Below, in pieces: positions 9,200 to 18,091 of a DNA stretch of 64,000 bases. Below the pieces are notes generated by a model, which was not told where the DNA came from, ran no database searches, and saw nothing but the letters and a program-made list of their open reading frames with translations. How positions within the stretch are numbered: position 1 is the stretch's first letter; each line of letters starts with the position of its first letter. Position numbers and translations under genes: made by a program. Source of the stretch: Ornithinimicrobium cavernae (GTDB lineage Bacteria; Actinomycetota; Actinomycetes; Actinomycetales; Dermatophilaceae); contig NZ_QDDJ01000004.1 in assembly GCF_003121625.1 (NCBI RefSeq), positions 1-64,000 on the forward strand, written 5' to 3'.

Positions 9200-10168
9200 G
9201 TGGCGCCGATGAGTGCCCCGACACGGAACCGGCCCGAGCCGGCGACTCTGCCGCCACCGGATTCCGTGCGCGCGGCTCACCGGACGCACCCCGGCTGGTG
9301 GGTCCTGGTTGTATTCGTGATGCTTTGCGTGCTGGCCCTCGTGCGGATGCTGTTCACGAACCCGAACCTGCAGTGGGACGTCGTCGCAGCATGGTTCTTC
9401 AGCAAGAGCATCCTGCTGGGCCTGATGCGCACACTCCAGCTGACCGTGCTCTCAATGCTCATCGGCATCGCCCTCGGAGTCCTCACCGCGGTCATGCGGC
9501 TCTCGCCGATCCCCATCCTGTCCTCGGTGGCCTGGTTCTACATCTGGTTCTTCCGCGGCACACCGCTGCTGGTCCAGTTGATCTTCTGGTACAACATGGC
9601 GGCACTCTTCCCCACCATCCAGATTGGCATCCCCCTCACCGGTCCGACTTTCTGGTCGGGTGACGCCAACGTCGTGGTGACTCCGTTCGTAGCCGCGCTG
9701 CTCGGCCTGGCCCTCAACGAGGGCGCCTACATGTCGGAGATCGTGCGCGGCGGCATACTGTCGGTCGATCACGGACAGAACGAGGCCGCGTCTGCCCTCG
9801 GGATGCGCAGCTCACGTGCCATGCGGCGAGTCATCCTCCCGCAGGCGATGCGGGTGATCGTCCCACCGACCGGCAACCAGGTCATCAGCATGCTGAAGGC
9901 CTCTGCGCTGGTCAGTGTCACCTCCATGCCGGAGCTGCTCTACTCCGCGCAGATCATCTACAACAGGACGTTCCAGACGATCCCGCTGCTCATCGTGGCG
10001 AGCCTCTGGTACCTCATCGTGACCACCATCCTGAGCATCGGTCAGTACTACGTCGAGCGGCACTACGCCCGGGGCGGGCGTCGGTCACTCCCCCCAACGC
10101 CCGTCGAGAAGTTTCGACGACGACTGAACTCACTGCGCAGCCGGATGTCCCCGAAGGAGGCGCGATGA
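9200..10168 (+). CDS. Polar amino-acid ABC transporter permease
   Basis: A 322-residue His/Glu/Gln/Arg/opine-family permease. Membrane segments begin at about residue 33; [25 protein letters not shown] opens the transport domain. The EAA loop ([26 protein letters not shown]) that contacts the ATPase is intact. It would work with the ATPase and lipoprotein encoded immediately downstream to import an amino acid or amino-acid-like compound. GTG 9200 follows a GAGGT at about 9 nt; ATG 9209 with AGGTGG just upstream is equally plausible. The stop overlaps the ATPase start by 4 bp. The permease-ATPase-binding protein-oxidase order suggests that the imported compound is the oxidase substrate. Confidence 0.92.
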   Translation: MAPMSAPTRNRPEPATLPPPDSVRAAHRTHPGWWVLVVFVMLCVLALVRMLFTNPNLQWDVVAAWFFSKSILLGLMRTLQLTVLSMLIGIALGVLTAVMRLSPIPILSSVAWFYIWFFRGTPLLVQLIFWYNMAALFPTIQIGIPLTGPTFWSGDANVVVTPFVAALLGLALNEGAYMSEIVRGGILSVDHGQNEAASALGMRSSRAMRRVILPQAMRVIVPPTGNQVISMLKASALVSVTSMPELLYSAQIIYNRTFQTIPLLIVASLWYLIVTTILSIGQYYVERHYARGGRRSLPPTPVEKFRRRLNSLRSRMSPKEAR

Positions 10169-10953
10169 CCGAGCACATTGAGGACAGCGGGCGTCCCGTC
10201 GTCCTGCGGGTCACGGGGCTGAAGAAGCGGTTCGGTTCCCTAGAGGTGCTCAGGGGTGTCAACCTCACCGTGCTGCAGGGCGAGGTGATGTGCATCCTTG
10301 GGCCGTCCGGCTCCGGGAAGAGCACCCTACTTCGCACCATGAACCACCTGGAAGAGGTCGACAGCGGCCGGGTCGAGCTGGACGGGGAGCTGGTCGGCTA
10401 CAAGCAGCGCGGCAGCCGCTACGTCACGCTCCCCGAGAAGCAGCTGGCGGCCCAGCGGGCCCGGATCGGCATGGTGTTCCAGAACTTCAACCTGTTCCCC
10501 CACATGACGGTCCTCCAGAACGTCATGGAGTCGCCGATCGGTGTCCTGCGTCGTCCGTCCCGCGAGGTCAAGGAGACGGCGATGGGCCTGCTGGACCGAG
10601 TCGGTCTGGCGGACTGGTCGCACGCCTATCCCCGGACCCTGTCCGGAGGCCAGCAGCAGCGTGTGGCGATTGCCCGGGCGCTGGCGATGAAGCCACGGCT
10701 GATGCTCTTCGACGAACCGACCTCGGCTCTCGACCCGGAATTGGTGGGTGAGGTGCTTGACGTCATGAAGGGCCTAGCAGCCGATGGTCTGACGATGGTC
10801 GTCGTCACCCACGAGATCGGGTTCGCCCGAGAGGTCGCCGACAACGTCCTCTTCATGGATGGCGGCTACGTCGTCGAGCGCGGCCACCCGGACGACGTCC
10901 TGGGCAACCCCCAGGAGCGACGCACAAAGGCGTTTCTCTCCAAGGTCCTGTGA
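10165..10953 (+). CDS. Polar amino-acid ABC transporter ATP-binding protein (GlnQ type)
   Basis: A 262-residue ABC ATPase with Walker A (GPSGSGKST), Q-loop ([15 protein letters not shown]), signature (LSGGQQQR), Walker B ([14 protein letters not shown]) and H-loop ([10 protein letters not shown]). All key residues are present. It powers the importer formed with the overlapping permease (ATGA junction) and the lipoprotein 27 bp downstream. Length and motifs are standard for the GlnQ/HisP group. A second copy of the same transporter type lies at 39833-42434. Confidence 0.95.
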   Translation: MTEHIEDSGRPVVLRVTGLKKRFGSLEVLRGVNLTVLQGEVMCILGPSGSGKSTLLRTMNHLEEVDSGRVELDGELVGYKQRGSRYVTLPEKQLAAQRARIGMVFQNFNLFPHMTVLQNVMESPIGVLRRPSREVKETAMGLLDRVGLADWSHAYPRTLSGGQQQRVAIARALAMKPRLMLFDEPTSALDPELVGEVLDVMKGLAADGLTMVVVTHEIGFAREVADNVLFMDGGYVVERGHPDDVLGNPQERRTKAFLSKVL

Positions 10954-10980
10954 AGTTCCCCCATCCCCGGAGGTTCAACA

Positions 10981-11973
10981 ATGTCCCGCACCCCCTCAAC
11001 GCTCCTCTCGGCACTGCCTCTCACGCTCGCCGTAACCACAGCGCTGACGCTCGCCGCCTGCTCCGACCCGGCACCGCCGCGCAGCGACCAGGCCGCCGCG
11101 CCCCGTGGCTCTGACAAGGCCACCGGCACCGGCGGGTCCGAGGCCTCCGGGTCGATGATCACCACCACCTGGGACCTGGAGCCCGTCGACTCGGTGGTCG
11201 AGCTGCTGCCGGAGGGCATGCGCGGCGCCACCCTCACCAACGCGGTCTACAACGACTTCCCGCCCCAGGAGTTCCTCGAGGGCGACACACTGGTCGGCAT
11301 CCAGCCGGACATGGCCCTGGCCCTCAGCGAAGTCATGGGGCTAACTCTTGAGAACTCCGGTAGCGCCAACTTCGACTCGATCATCCCGGGTCTGATGAGT
11401 GGCCGCTATGACATCGCCTCGGCCGACTTCGGCGTCACGGACGACCGTCTGGAGCAAGTCGACTTCGTCAGTCAGTTCGCCATCGGCACCGGCTTTGCCG
11501 TGGTCAGCGGCAGTGACATCGCCGTCACCGAACCAACCGACCTGTGTGGGCACAGCGTCGGGGTGCAGGCCGGCTCCTACTACATCGACCAGCTCGAGGC
11601 AGCAAACCAGGGGTGCCTCGACGGAGGCCTGGAGGAGATCGGGATCCAGACTTTCCCCAACGACGGTGCACGCACGCTGGCGCTGACCAACGGCCGCATC
11701 GACGTGACAGCCACCAACGAGGACGTCCTCGCCTTCCAGATCGCGAGCGACAACCTTGACATCGAGGTGCAGGACCTCGTCTATGAGCCCGTGGAGCAGG
11801 CGATCGCGCTGCCGGACGAGAGTCCCCTGGGCCCGGCCCTCGAGGCCGCGATGAAGGAGATCATCGACAACGGCACGTATCAGGACATCATGGACAAGTG
11901 GGGCGTGGGGCACCTGGCCTACGAATCCACCGACCGTGTCGTCTACTACACCGACCCCTCCGAGGCACCCTGA
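10981..11973 (+). CDS. Amino-acid ABC transporter substrate-binding lipoprotein
   Basis: A 330-residue periplasmic-binding-protein-like type 2 protein. The signal peptide ends in a lipobox LTLAAC with Cys27 as the lipidation site, followed by a Ser/Gly/Ala-rich linker to about residue 55. The SBP_bac_3 fold has the diagnostic NFDSIIPGLMSGRYDIASADFG stretch. The ligand cannot be read from the sequence. It ends one base before the ATG of the FAD oxidase, so the two are co-translated. It captures substrate outside the membrane for the permease/ATPase pair upstream. Confidence 0.93.
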   Translation: MSRTPSTLLSALPLTLAVTTALTLAACSDPAPPRSDQAAAPRGSDKATGTGGSEASGSMITTTWDLEPVDSVVELLPEGMRGATLTNAVYNDFPPQEFLEGDTLVGIQPDMALALSEVMGLTLENSGSANFDSIIPGLMSGRYDIASADFGVTDDRLEQVDFVSQFAIGTGFAVVSGSDIAVTEPTDLCGHSVGVQAGSYYIDQLEAANQGCLDGGLEEIGIQTFPNDGARTLALTNGRIDVTATNEDVLAFQIASDNLDIEVQDLVYEPVEQAIALPDESPLGPALEAAMKEIIDNGTYQDIMDKWGVGHLAYESTDRVVYYTDPSEAP

Positions 11974-11974
11974 C

Positions 11975-13159
11975 ATGTCCCACGCGTTCGACGTTGTCGT
12001 GGTCGGTGGCGGAGCCATGGGCGGCGCCACCGCCTGGCACCTGCTCGAGGCCGAGCCTGGCCTATCCGTGGCCGTGATCGAGCCCGACACGTCCTACGCC
12101 GGTGCAGCCACCTCGGCTGCCAGCGGCGGAGTGCGTCAGCTCTTCACTCGCCCGGAAAACGTCCTGATGTCTCGCTACACCCACGAGGTGATCGACGGCT
12201 GGGCCGACTGGCAGCCCCCGTGCGGCCAGGCCGCTCCCGAGGAGGTTCCGGACCTGTCCTGGCACGCGAATGGCTACCTGTTTGTCACGGCACCGGAGCA
12301 CTCAGATCTGTTGGGCGTCGACTTTGAGAGGCAACGGGGGCTTGGCGTGGACGTCTTGTGGATGGAGCCGACGGACCTCGCCGAGCGCTACCCCCTGATC
12401 CGCACCGCTGATCTGGGGCCAGCAGTACTCTCGCCGCGGGACGGCTGGTTGGCTCCGTCCGCCTTCATGGACGGCATGCTTCGCCGGTCCCGACGGCTCG
12501 GGGCGACTCTGATCCGCAATCGCGCGGTCGGATTCGAGCGCGACGGCCGTTGTCTCTCGGGGGTCGCGATGGAGTCTGGCGAGGTCGTCGGCGCCCGGCA
12601 CGTGGTCAATGTCGCCGGCGTCTGGGGGCCGGACCTCTCTGCCGGGTTGGGGCTGAGGCTGCCGGTGGAGCCGATGCGCCGCTTCGACCACTATGTCGAG
12701 TCACCGATGGACTTCTCCGCCTATCCCTTCATCAAGGACCCCGCGGGGCTGGCGGTGCGCCCTGAAGGACCCGGTATGACGGCCGCTCTCGTTGACTCCT
12801 CAACGCCTGGTGGGTGGGACCTCAGCATCGACAGGACCTGGTTCGAGGGGGTGGTGTGGCCGGCTCTGGTGGACCGGGTCCCGCGCGCCGACGAGCTGAA
12901 GCTCATCTCGACCTGGTCCGGCCACTACGACCAGAACCGTCTGGACGGGCAGATGATCCTGGACCGCTGGGACGCCGAGCTGGACAACTACTACTTCGCG
13001 ACCGGCTTCTCCGGCCACGGCCTGATGCACGCACCGGCCGTCGGCCGGGCCCTCACCGAGTTGATCCTGCACGGGGAGTTCCAGTCCCTCGACCTGTCAC
13101 GCATGGGCCTGGCGCGGGTGCTTGCCGACGATCCCTATCCAGAGCTCACCGTACGCTGA
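11975..13159 (+). CDS. FAD-dependent amine/amino-acid oxidoreductase (DAO family)
   Basis: A 394-residue DAO-fold flavoprotein. The Rossmann FAD motif VVVVGGGAMGGATAWHL is at residues 7-23 and the conserved C-terminal FAD contact is YFATGFSGHGLMHAPAVGRAL. It resembles the sarcosine/dimethylglycine oxidase and FOXRED1-like branch, which oxidises secondary or N-methylated amino acids. I chose ATG 11975, directly after the binding-protein stop (TGACATG). Its place as fourth gene of an amino-acid importer operon, a few kb from pruA and an stcD-like demethylase, suggests an N-alkylated proline-like substrate; this is inference. Other possibilities are glycine oxidase or D-amino-acid dehydrogenase. 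Confidence 0.85.
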   Translation: MSHAFDVVVVGGGAMGGATAWHLLEAEPGLSVAVIEPDTSYAGAATSAASGGVRQLFTRPENVLMSRYTHEVIDGWADWQPPCGQAAPEEVPDLSWHANGYLFVTAPEHSDLLGVDFERQRGLGVDVLWMEPTDLAERYPLIRTADLGPAVLSPRDGWLAPSAFMDGMLRRSRRLGATLIRNRAVGFERDGRCLSGVAMESGEVVGARHVVNVAGVWGPDLSAGLGLRLPVEPMRRFDHYVESPMDFSAYPFIKDPAGLAVRPEGPGMTAALVDSSTPGGWDLSIDRTWFEGVVWPALVDRVPRADELKLISTWSGHYDQNRLDGQMILDRWDAELDNYYFATGFSGHGLMHAPAVGRALTELILHGEFQSLDLSRMGLARVLADDPYPELTVR

Positions 13160-13212
13160 CGTCTCCGTCGCCGCGGGCTCGTGCCGCATGGCCGGTCAAC
13201 GGGCGTGCACAC

Positions 13213-13406
13213 GTTCCGCCCGTCCTGTTGTGGGCGGGCAAGGCGAACTCACACGTGTGCTGGACCTCCCTTCGCGAGGATCTCGAAGACGTGTTCCAGG
13301 TCGTGGCGTTCGGCCAGCGAGGACCGGTGGCGGTGGTGACATCACCGACTGGTCGACGGAGACGCTGATGCTTCATGGCACTGCCGACCTGATGACCCGG
13401 TGGTGA
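13213..13406 (+). pseudogene. Decayed N-terminal fragment of an alpha/beta-hydrolase (proline-iminopeptidase-like)
   Basis: In one forward frame 13213-13320 reads PPVLLWAGKANSHVCWTSL, then VFQVVAFGQRG. After a frame change 13337-13406 reads GGGDITDWSTETLML and ends at TGA. Together they follow the start of alpha/beta-hydrolases of the proline iminopeptidase group: a strand with the oxyanion HGGPG motif, then a VVAFDQRGTGRS-like turn, then DITDWSTETL. The HG motif is corrupted and there is no catalytic Ser-Asp-His region, so this is a truncated, frameshifted remnant. It fills most of the 13160-13447 gap between convergent genes. Confidence 0.5.
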
Positions 13407-13447
13407 ACCCCATCTTCTTGCCGACCGTTTCCCTCGGCTCGCTTCCC

Positions 13448-15124
13448 CTAGTCGGGCGACCCCGCCTCGCGCTCCACCGGTTCAGCAGCAAGCTGACGGT
13501 AGTAGCCCGCGTCGGACTCCGGCAGGGGGCGGACGCTCTTGATCATGTCGGCGATCTTCTCCGCCATCATCATCACCGGTGCGTTGAGGTTGCCCGTGAT
13601 GACCTTCGGCATGATTGAGGCGTCCACGACGCGTAGCCCGGGCACAGCACGCACGCGAGCCTCACCGTCGACGACCGACGCGTCATCCACGCCCATCCGG
13701 CAGGTGCCAGCCGGGTGATAGGACGTGCCGGTCGCCGTCCGGATCCAGGCTGCGATCTCCGCATCCGAGCGGACGTCGGGGCCGGGGTTCAGTTCCACCC
13801 GCACGTAGCGCCCCAGGCTCGGCTGCGACGCCAGGTCGCGCGCCTGCTGGACCGCGCGGACCATGTCGTCCAGGTCGGCCCGGTTCGTATAGGTCGCGAA
13901 GACGATGATCGGCGCGGCGGTCGGGTCCGCCGAGCGCAGCCGCACACAGCCACGGCTCTCCGGACGGGACAGGTCGATCCAGAACTGGAAACCGGGGACG
14001 GGCACCAGCTTGTTGCCGCGCAGCTGACGGGTCAGCGGCAGGAACTCGTACTGCAGGTTCGGGAAGTCGACGTCGTCCCCGACCCGCAGGAAGGCCCCAG
14101 CCTCGAAGAAGTTCGTAGTGCCCAGACCTCGCCGGCGCGCCAGCCAGTCGGCCGCCAGTTTGGCCCTGCCCACAGGCCCGATCTGCGAGGTGAGCGAGTG
14201 CTCGTGGTCGGTGGCGAACTGGATGTCCACCCCAGGGTGGTTCTGCAGGTTCTTGCCGACGTCGCGCACCTCAGCGACGACCGGGATACCGTGCGGCGCA
14301 AGCTCGTCGGGGTCCCCGATGCCGGAGAGCATGAGCAGCCGTGGACTGTTGATCGCACCCGCCGAGACGATCACCTCCCGCTGCGCCCGCACCCTCTCCG
14401 CGCCCGACCACGTCATCGCCTCGATGCCCACGGCCCGACTGTTCTCGACCAGGACGCGGCTCACCGTCAGCCGAGTGCGCACGTGCAGGTTGGGCCGCTT
14501 CATCGCGGGACGCAGATACGCCTTGGATGAGCTCCACCGGACCCCGTCGGCGATGAAGGACTGGGCGATGTGCATGCCCTCCTGCCGATACCCGTTGTGG
14601 TCTGAGGTCACCTCCTGCCCGGCCTCGACGCCCGCGTGCAGGAACGCCTCATAGAGCTTGTGCTCGCCGGCCGCCCGGCTGATGCGCAGCGGTCCAGCGC
14701 CCCCTCGCCACGGGTCTGCCCCGTCCTCGAAGGTCTCCATCTTGCGGAAGTAGGGCAGGCATTGGGCAAAGCCCCAGTCCGTCAGCCCGTCGGCAGCCCA
14801 CCCGTCATAGTCCATCGGATTGCCGCGGTTAAAGATCATCGCGTTGATCGAGGAGGAACCGCCCAGGATCTTGCCGGCCTTCTCGTCGATCACCTTGCCG
14901 TGTAGTTCGGGCTCGGGGCCGGAGCGGTAGCCCCACTGGATGTGCCGGTTCTGATAGACGAACGGCAGCGCCCCGGGCATGGACACGATCGGCAGCCGGT
15001 CGGTGCCGCCCGCCTCCACCAGCAGCACCTCGACGCTGGGGTCCTCGCTCAATCGGGCGGCGAGGATGCACCCTGCTGTTCCCGCCCCGACGATGATGTA
15101 GTCGAACTCCAGTGACACCTGCAT
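13448..15124 (-). CDS. GMC family oxidoreductase (choline dehydrogenase-like)
   Basis: A 558-residue GMC flavoprotein. The N-terminal FAD motif (YIIVGAGTAGCILAARLSED) and the GMC signature (GKILGGSSSINAMIFNRG) are intact. The C-terminal active-site region has YHPAGTCRMG, supplying the catalytic His, and a later TGNLNAPVMMMAEKIAD segment with Asn where a second His/Asn is expected. Such enzymes oxidise primary alcohols such as choline, polyethylene glycol or glucose. ATG 15124 and GTG 15118 are both possible; the GTG has GGAG at better spacing. It is transcribed toward the hydrolase remnant and lies downstream of a PucR gene on the same strand. Confidence 0.88.
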   Translation of the reverse strand: MQVSLEFDYIIVGAGTAGCILAARLSEDPSVEVLLVEAGGTDRLPIVSMPGALPFVYQNRHIQWGYRSGPEPELHGKVIDEKAGKILGGSSSINAMIFNRGNPMDYDGWAADGLTDWGFAQCLPYFRKMETFEDGADPWRGGAGPLRISRAAGEHKLYEAFLHAGVEAGQEVTSDHNGYRQEGMHIAQSFIADGVRWSSSKAYLRPAMKRPNLHVRTRLTVSRVLVENSRAVGIEAMTWSGAERVRAQREVIVSAGAINSPRLLMLSGIGDPDELAPHGIPVVAEVRDVGKNLQNHPGVDIQFATDHEHSLTSQIGPVGRAKLAADWLARRRGLGTTNFFEAGAFLRVGDDVDFPNLQYEFLPLTRQLRGNKLVPVPGFQFWIDLSRPESRGCVRLRSADPTAAPIIVFATYTNRADLDDMVRAVQQARDLASQPSLGRYVRVELNPGPDVRSDAEIAAWIRTATGTSYHPAGTCRMGVDDASVVDGEARVRAVPGLRVVDASIMPKVITGNLNAPVMMMAEKIADMIKSVRPLPESDAGYYRQLAAEPVEREAGSPD

Positions 15125-15227
15125 GCTCCATTCGGCGTGCACGGACAGACCGTGGCCGCGCGACCGGCGGCACGTTCGACGCTAGAAGCCGCCGCACTGG
15201 TCGGCATCGCTCACCCGGCGGAAAAGT

Positions 15228-15251
15228 GACAGGCCAGGTGCGACACCTGTC
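15228..15251. promoter_or_regulatory. Nested palindromes upstream of the GMC oxidoreductase
   Basis: CAGGTG (15235-15240) and CACCTG (15244-15249) form a perfect 6-bp inverted repeat with a 3-base centre. An overlapping pair, GACAGG (15228-15233) and CCTGTC (15246-15251), forms a second. The site sits about 110 bp upstream of the GMC start and just past the PucR stop. It is a plausible operator; the regulator is not known. Confidence 0.4.
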
Positions 15252-15281
15252 GAAAGTCGAACGGATGCGCCCGTGCGTCGC

Positions 15282-16304
15282 TCAGGCCGTGGCGCGGTAG
15301 GCCGCCAGCCACAGGGCCAGTTGCAGGTGGGTGCGTGCCTCACCGTCCTGCAGGTCGACGCCGGTCAGATCCTTGATCCGCTCGACGCGGTAATAGACCG
15401 TCGTCCGGTGCACGTGCAGCGTGCCGGCGGCGCCGGCCACGTCACCACCGTTGTCCACGATCATGCGGGCTGTGCTCAGCAGGTCCCCGCGACTGTGCTC
15501 CGCGAGTATGCCCGCAGCTGGGTGAATGCTCTCGACCGCCACGTCGTCGGGGGCCTCGACGACAAGGCGCCAGGCGCCGAGGTTGTCCCAGGTGGGTGGG
15601 TCGACCTGGGCACCTGCCTGGATGGTCCGGCGGGTGGCGGCCGCGCGCCGGACAGCCTCCCTCAGGTGGACCAGTGGGACCGGTGCCCCGCTGGTGGCCT
15701 GCCGCGGGCGACGGCTGACCACGTGCGCCGACATGTCGTCCGGCAGGATCCAACCCCCAGTGGTCCCAGGAGCCTCGACCTGGACCATTGCGTCGTGCGG
15801 CATCTGCTCCAGCCGGGACAGCTCGCGGACCGCCTCCTCGTCGGGACCGGCAACCAGCCGGCCGATAAGCTCCTCGCGCACGAGACGGACGGTCTCGGCC
15901 GACTGACGCGTCTGGACCAGGACGGAGGCGGCAAGGTCGGCACAGTCGATGGCTGACTGCAGGTCGCCCTCGGACAGTGCCTCGTGCTGGTCGAGTACCC
16001 AGAGCAGCCCGAGGTAGCGCCCCTCGTGGCGGACCGGGATGGCCCAGCGCGCCCACATCTCGGCCTCGGGGTCGGCGGCCGTGCGCACGGGTCCGTGAGC
16101 CTGGCGGAGCCGGTAGCGGGGCACGATCGCAGCAGCCGCCGGAGCGACCTGACGGTGGAGGATCGTGCGCATCCGGGTGGGGTCGACCGGGCCGCGGGTG
16201 CACCACCACACCGGTCGCTGGTCGTGGTCCTCGATGAGGACCGACTGTCCGATCACAGCGGCGAGCTCGTCCACCGCCCTCTGGACATCGTCCGAGGTCG
16301 TCAC
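15282..16304 (-). CDS. PucR-family transcriptional regulator
   Basis: A 340-residue regulator with the C-terminal PucR helix-turn-helix: a DLLSTARMIVDNGGDVAGAA helix, then LHVHRTTVYYRVERI as recognition helix, then the LTGVDLQDGEARTHLQLALWL tail. The N-terminal two thirds looks like a GAF-type or purine-catabolism-like sensory region (HEGRYLGLLWVLDQ). PucR proteins usually activate nearby catabolic genes in response to a metabolite. It is divergent from the pruA-stcD-like operon across 149 bp that contain a perfect palindrome, and co-directional with the GMC gene. A second PucR lies at 58628-59872. Confidence 0.88.
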   Translation of the reverse strand: MTTSDDVQRAVDELAAVIGQSVLIEDHDQRPVWWCTRGPVDPTRMRTILHRQVAPAAAAIVPRYRLRQAHGPVRTAADPEAEMWARWAIPVRHEGRYLGLLWVLDQHEALSEGDLQSAIDCADLAASVLVQTRQSAETVRLVREELIGRLVAGPDEEAVRELSRLEQMPHDAMVQVEAPGTTGGWILPDDMSAHVVSRRPRQATSGAPVPLVHLREAVRRAAATRRTIQAGAQVDPPTWDNLGAWRLVVEAPDDVAVESIHPAAGILAEHSRGDLLSTARMIVDNGGDVAGAAGTLHVHRTTVYYRVERIKDLTGVDLQDGEARTHLQLALWLAAYRATA

Positions 16305-16344
16305 ACTGTTCTCCTGCGAGTGGGGGCGTTCAGGGCACGCCGCG

Positions 16345-16360
16345 TCCTACAACTGTAGGA
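16345..16360. promoter_or_regulatory. Palindrome TCCTAC-N4-GTAGGA between pucR and pruA
   Basis: A perfect 6-bp inverted repeat with a 4-base centre (AACT) lies in the divergent gap, 40 bp upstream of the PucR start and about 94 bp upstream of the pruA start. Position and symmetry suggest an operator for the adjacent PucR protein controlling both directions. Not tested. Confidence 0.45.
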
Positions 16361-16453
16361 GGTGGCCCCTCCCGCTTCCGATCCCCGCCCGATGTCCAGG
16401 GCGCCACTGCCGCCTAGCGTCGATGCGACGCGTCTCGCACTGGAGGTCTACAC

Positions 16454-18085
16454 ATGAACTGGGTTGGTCCCGATGTCCCCGCCGCCAGCACCCCGGCGCC
16501 GGCGACGTCGTCCCGCGCGTTCGCACCCGGCTCCCCGGAGAGAGCATCCGTGGCGGCAGCGATCGCCGAGGTCCGCAGCACCAACTGGGACGTTCCCACC
16601 ATCATCGGTGGCCTTGAGGTGCGCACCGGCCGACTGCACCCGATCGTGGAGCCGCACGACCAGCATCCGGAGCTGGGCCGGTTCCACCAGGCGGGTCCAG
16701 ACGAGGTGCTGGCCGCCATCGCAGCCGCCCGTGCGACCCACCGGGGCTGGTCCACGCTGCCCTTCGAGCTGCGGGCCGAGCCCTTCCGCCGCGCAGCCGA
16801 CCTGCTGGAGTTCGGCCCCGCCCGGGACCGACTGGTCGCCGCTGCCATGGTCGAGCTGTCCAAGACCTCGGCGCAGGCCGAGGGCGACGTCGCCGAGGCC
16901 GTCGACTTCCTGCGGGCCAACCTTGCCAACGCACAGGCGATGATGTCGGTTCAGCCGGTGTGCACACCCGGGGTCACCAACCATCTCGACTACCGACCCC
17001 TGGAGGGGTTTGTCCTCGCGGTGACACCGTTCAACTTCGTGTCGATGAACAATCTCGCGCTGGCTCCCGCCCTGTTGGGCAACACCGTGCTGTGGAAGCC
17101 CGCCGAGAGCGCGTCCCTGGTGGCCCACCTCACGGCCGAGCTGCTCCGCGAGGCGGGACTGCCGGACGGCGTGCTCAACGTCCTCCACGGTGAGGGCGCC
17201 GAGATCGGTGGCGTCGCGCTCCCCCACAGGGACCTGGCTGGCGTGGCGTTCACCGGCTCGACGAGCACCTTCCAGCACATCTGGCAGACAGTCGGGGCCA
17301 ACATCACCGGCTATCGCAACTACCCGCGCGTCGTCGGGGAGACCGGCGGCAAGGACTTCGTCCTCGCTCACCCCAGCGCCGACCTCGAGCCGCTGGCGGT
17401 CGCATGCGTCAGGGCTGCCTACGAGTACCAGGGGCAGAAGTGTGCCGCCGCCTCGCGGCTCTACGTGCCGCGCAGCCTGTGGCCAGCACTCCGCGAGCGC
17501 CTGGTTAACCTCATCGGAACGCTACGGATGGGTGACCCGACGGTGCCCGGCACCTACCTTGGAGCCGTGATCAACGCCCGTCAGTTCGCCAAGCACGAGG
17601 CGGCGCTGGCCCGGGCTGCCGAAGAGGGCCTGGTGCTGGCTGGTGGACGCACGGACGACTCCACCGGCTGGTTCGTGGAGCCGACGCTCCTCGAAGTCAT
17701 CGATCCGCAGTCGCCCTTCCTGACTGAGGAGCTCTTTGCGCCGGTCCTGGCCGCCTACGTCTATGACGACGGGGCCTGGGACGAGGTGCTGAGCCTGGTC
17801 GATGGGACCAGCGAGTACGGTCTGACCGGGTCGGTCTTCGCCACCGACGAGCGGGCCCTGGCACAGGCCGACGCGACCCTGCGCTACGCCGCCGGCAACT
17901 TCTATCTCAACGACAAACCCAGCGGTGCCGCGGTCGGCCAGCAGCCGTTCGGCGGGGCCCGCGCCTCCGGCACCAACGACAAGACCGGCACCGTATGGCA
18001 CCTGAGCCGCTTCGTGAGCCCCCGCGCGGTCAAACGCAACCACCAACCGCCACGGGACCTGAGGTCCCCAGATCTGGAGGCTTGA
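16454..18085 (+). CDS. pruA: 1-pyrroline-5-carboxylate (glutamate semialdehyde) dehydrogenase
   Basis: A 543-residue P5C dehydrogenase of the monofunctional actinobacterial/mitochondrial type. The typical opening SPERASVAAAI, the PFNFVS strand, catalytic Glu296 in GETGGKDFV and catalytic Cys330 in YEYQGQKCAAASR are all visible, and the PFGGARASGTNDK tail motif is intact. It converts glutamate-5-semialdehyde to glutamate with NAD+, the last step of proline catabolism. GGAGGT lies at the right distance before ATG 16454. It is 6 bp upstream of the stcD-like gene, so proline released by demethylation could be carried to glutamate. No PutA-type proline dehydrogenase is in the window. A second pruA-type gene is at 24410-26041. 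Confidence 0.93.
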   Translation: MNWVGPDVPAASTPAPATSSRAFAPGSPERASVAAAIAEVRSTNWDVPTIIGGLEVRTGRLHPIVEPHDQHPELGRFHQAGPDEVLAAIAAARATHRGWSTLPFELRAEPFRRAADLLEFGPARDRLVAAAMVELSKTSAQAEGDVAEAVDFLRANLANAQAMMSVQPVCTPGVTNHLDYRPLEGFVLAVTPFNFVSMNNLALAPALLGNTVLWKPAESASLVAHLTAELLREAGLPDGVLNVLHGEGAEIGGVALPHRDLAGVAFTGSTSTFQHIWQTVGANITGYRNYPRVVGETGGKDFVLAHPSADLEPLAVACVRAAYEYQGQKCAAASRLYVPRSLWPALRERLVNLIGTLRMGDPTVPGTYLGAVINARQFAKHEAALARAAEEGLVLAGGRTDDSTGWFVEPTLLEVIDPQSPFLTEELFAPVLAAYVYDDGAWDEVLSLVDGTSEYGLTGSVFATDERALAQADATLRYAAGNFYLNDKPSGAAVGQQPFGGARASGTNDKTGTVWHLSRFVSPRAVKRNHQPPRDLRSPDLEA

Positions 18086-18091
18086 GGCAGC

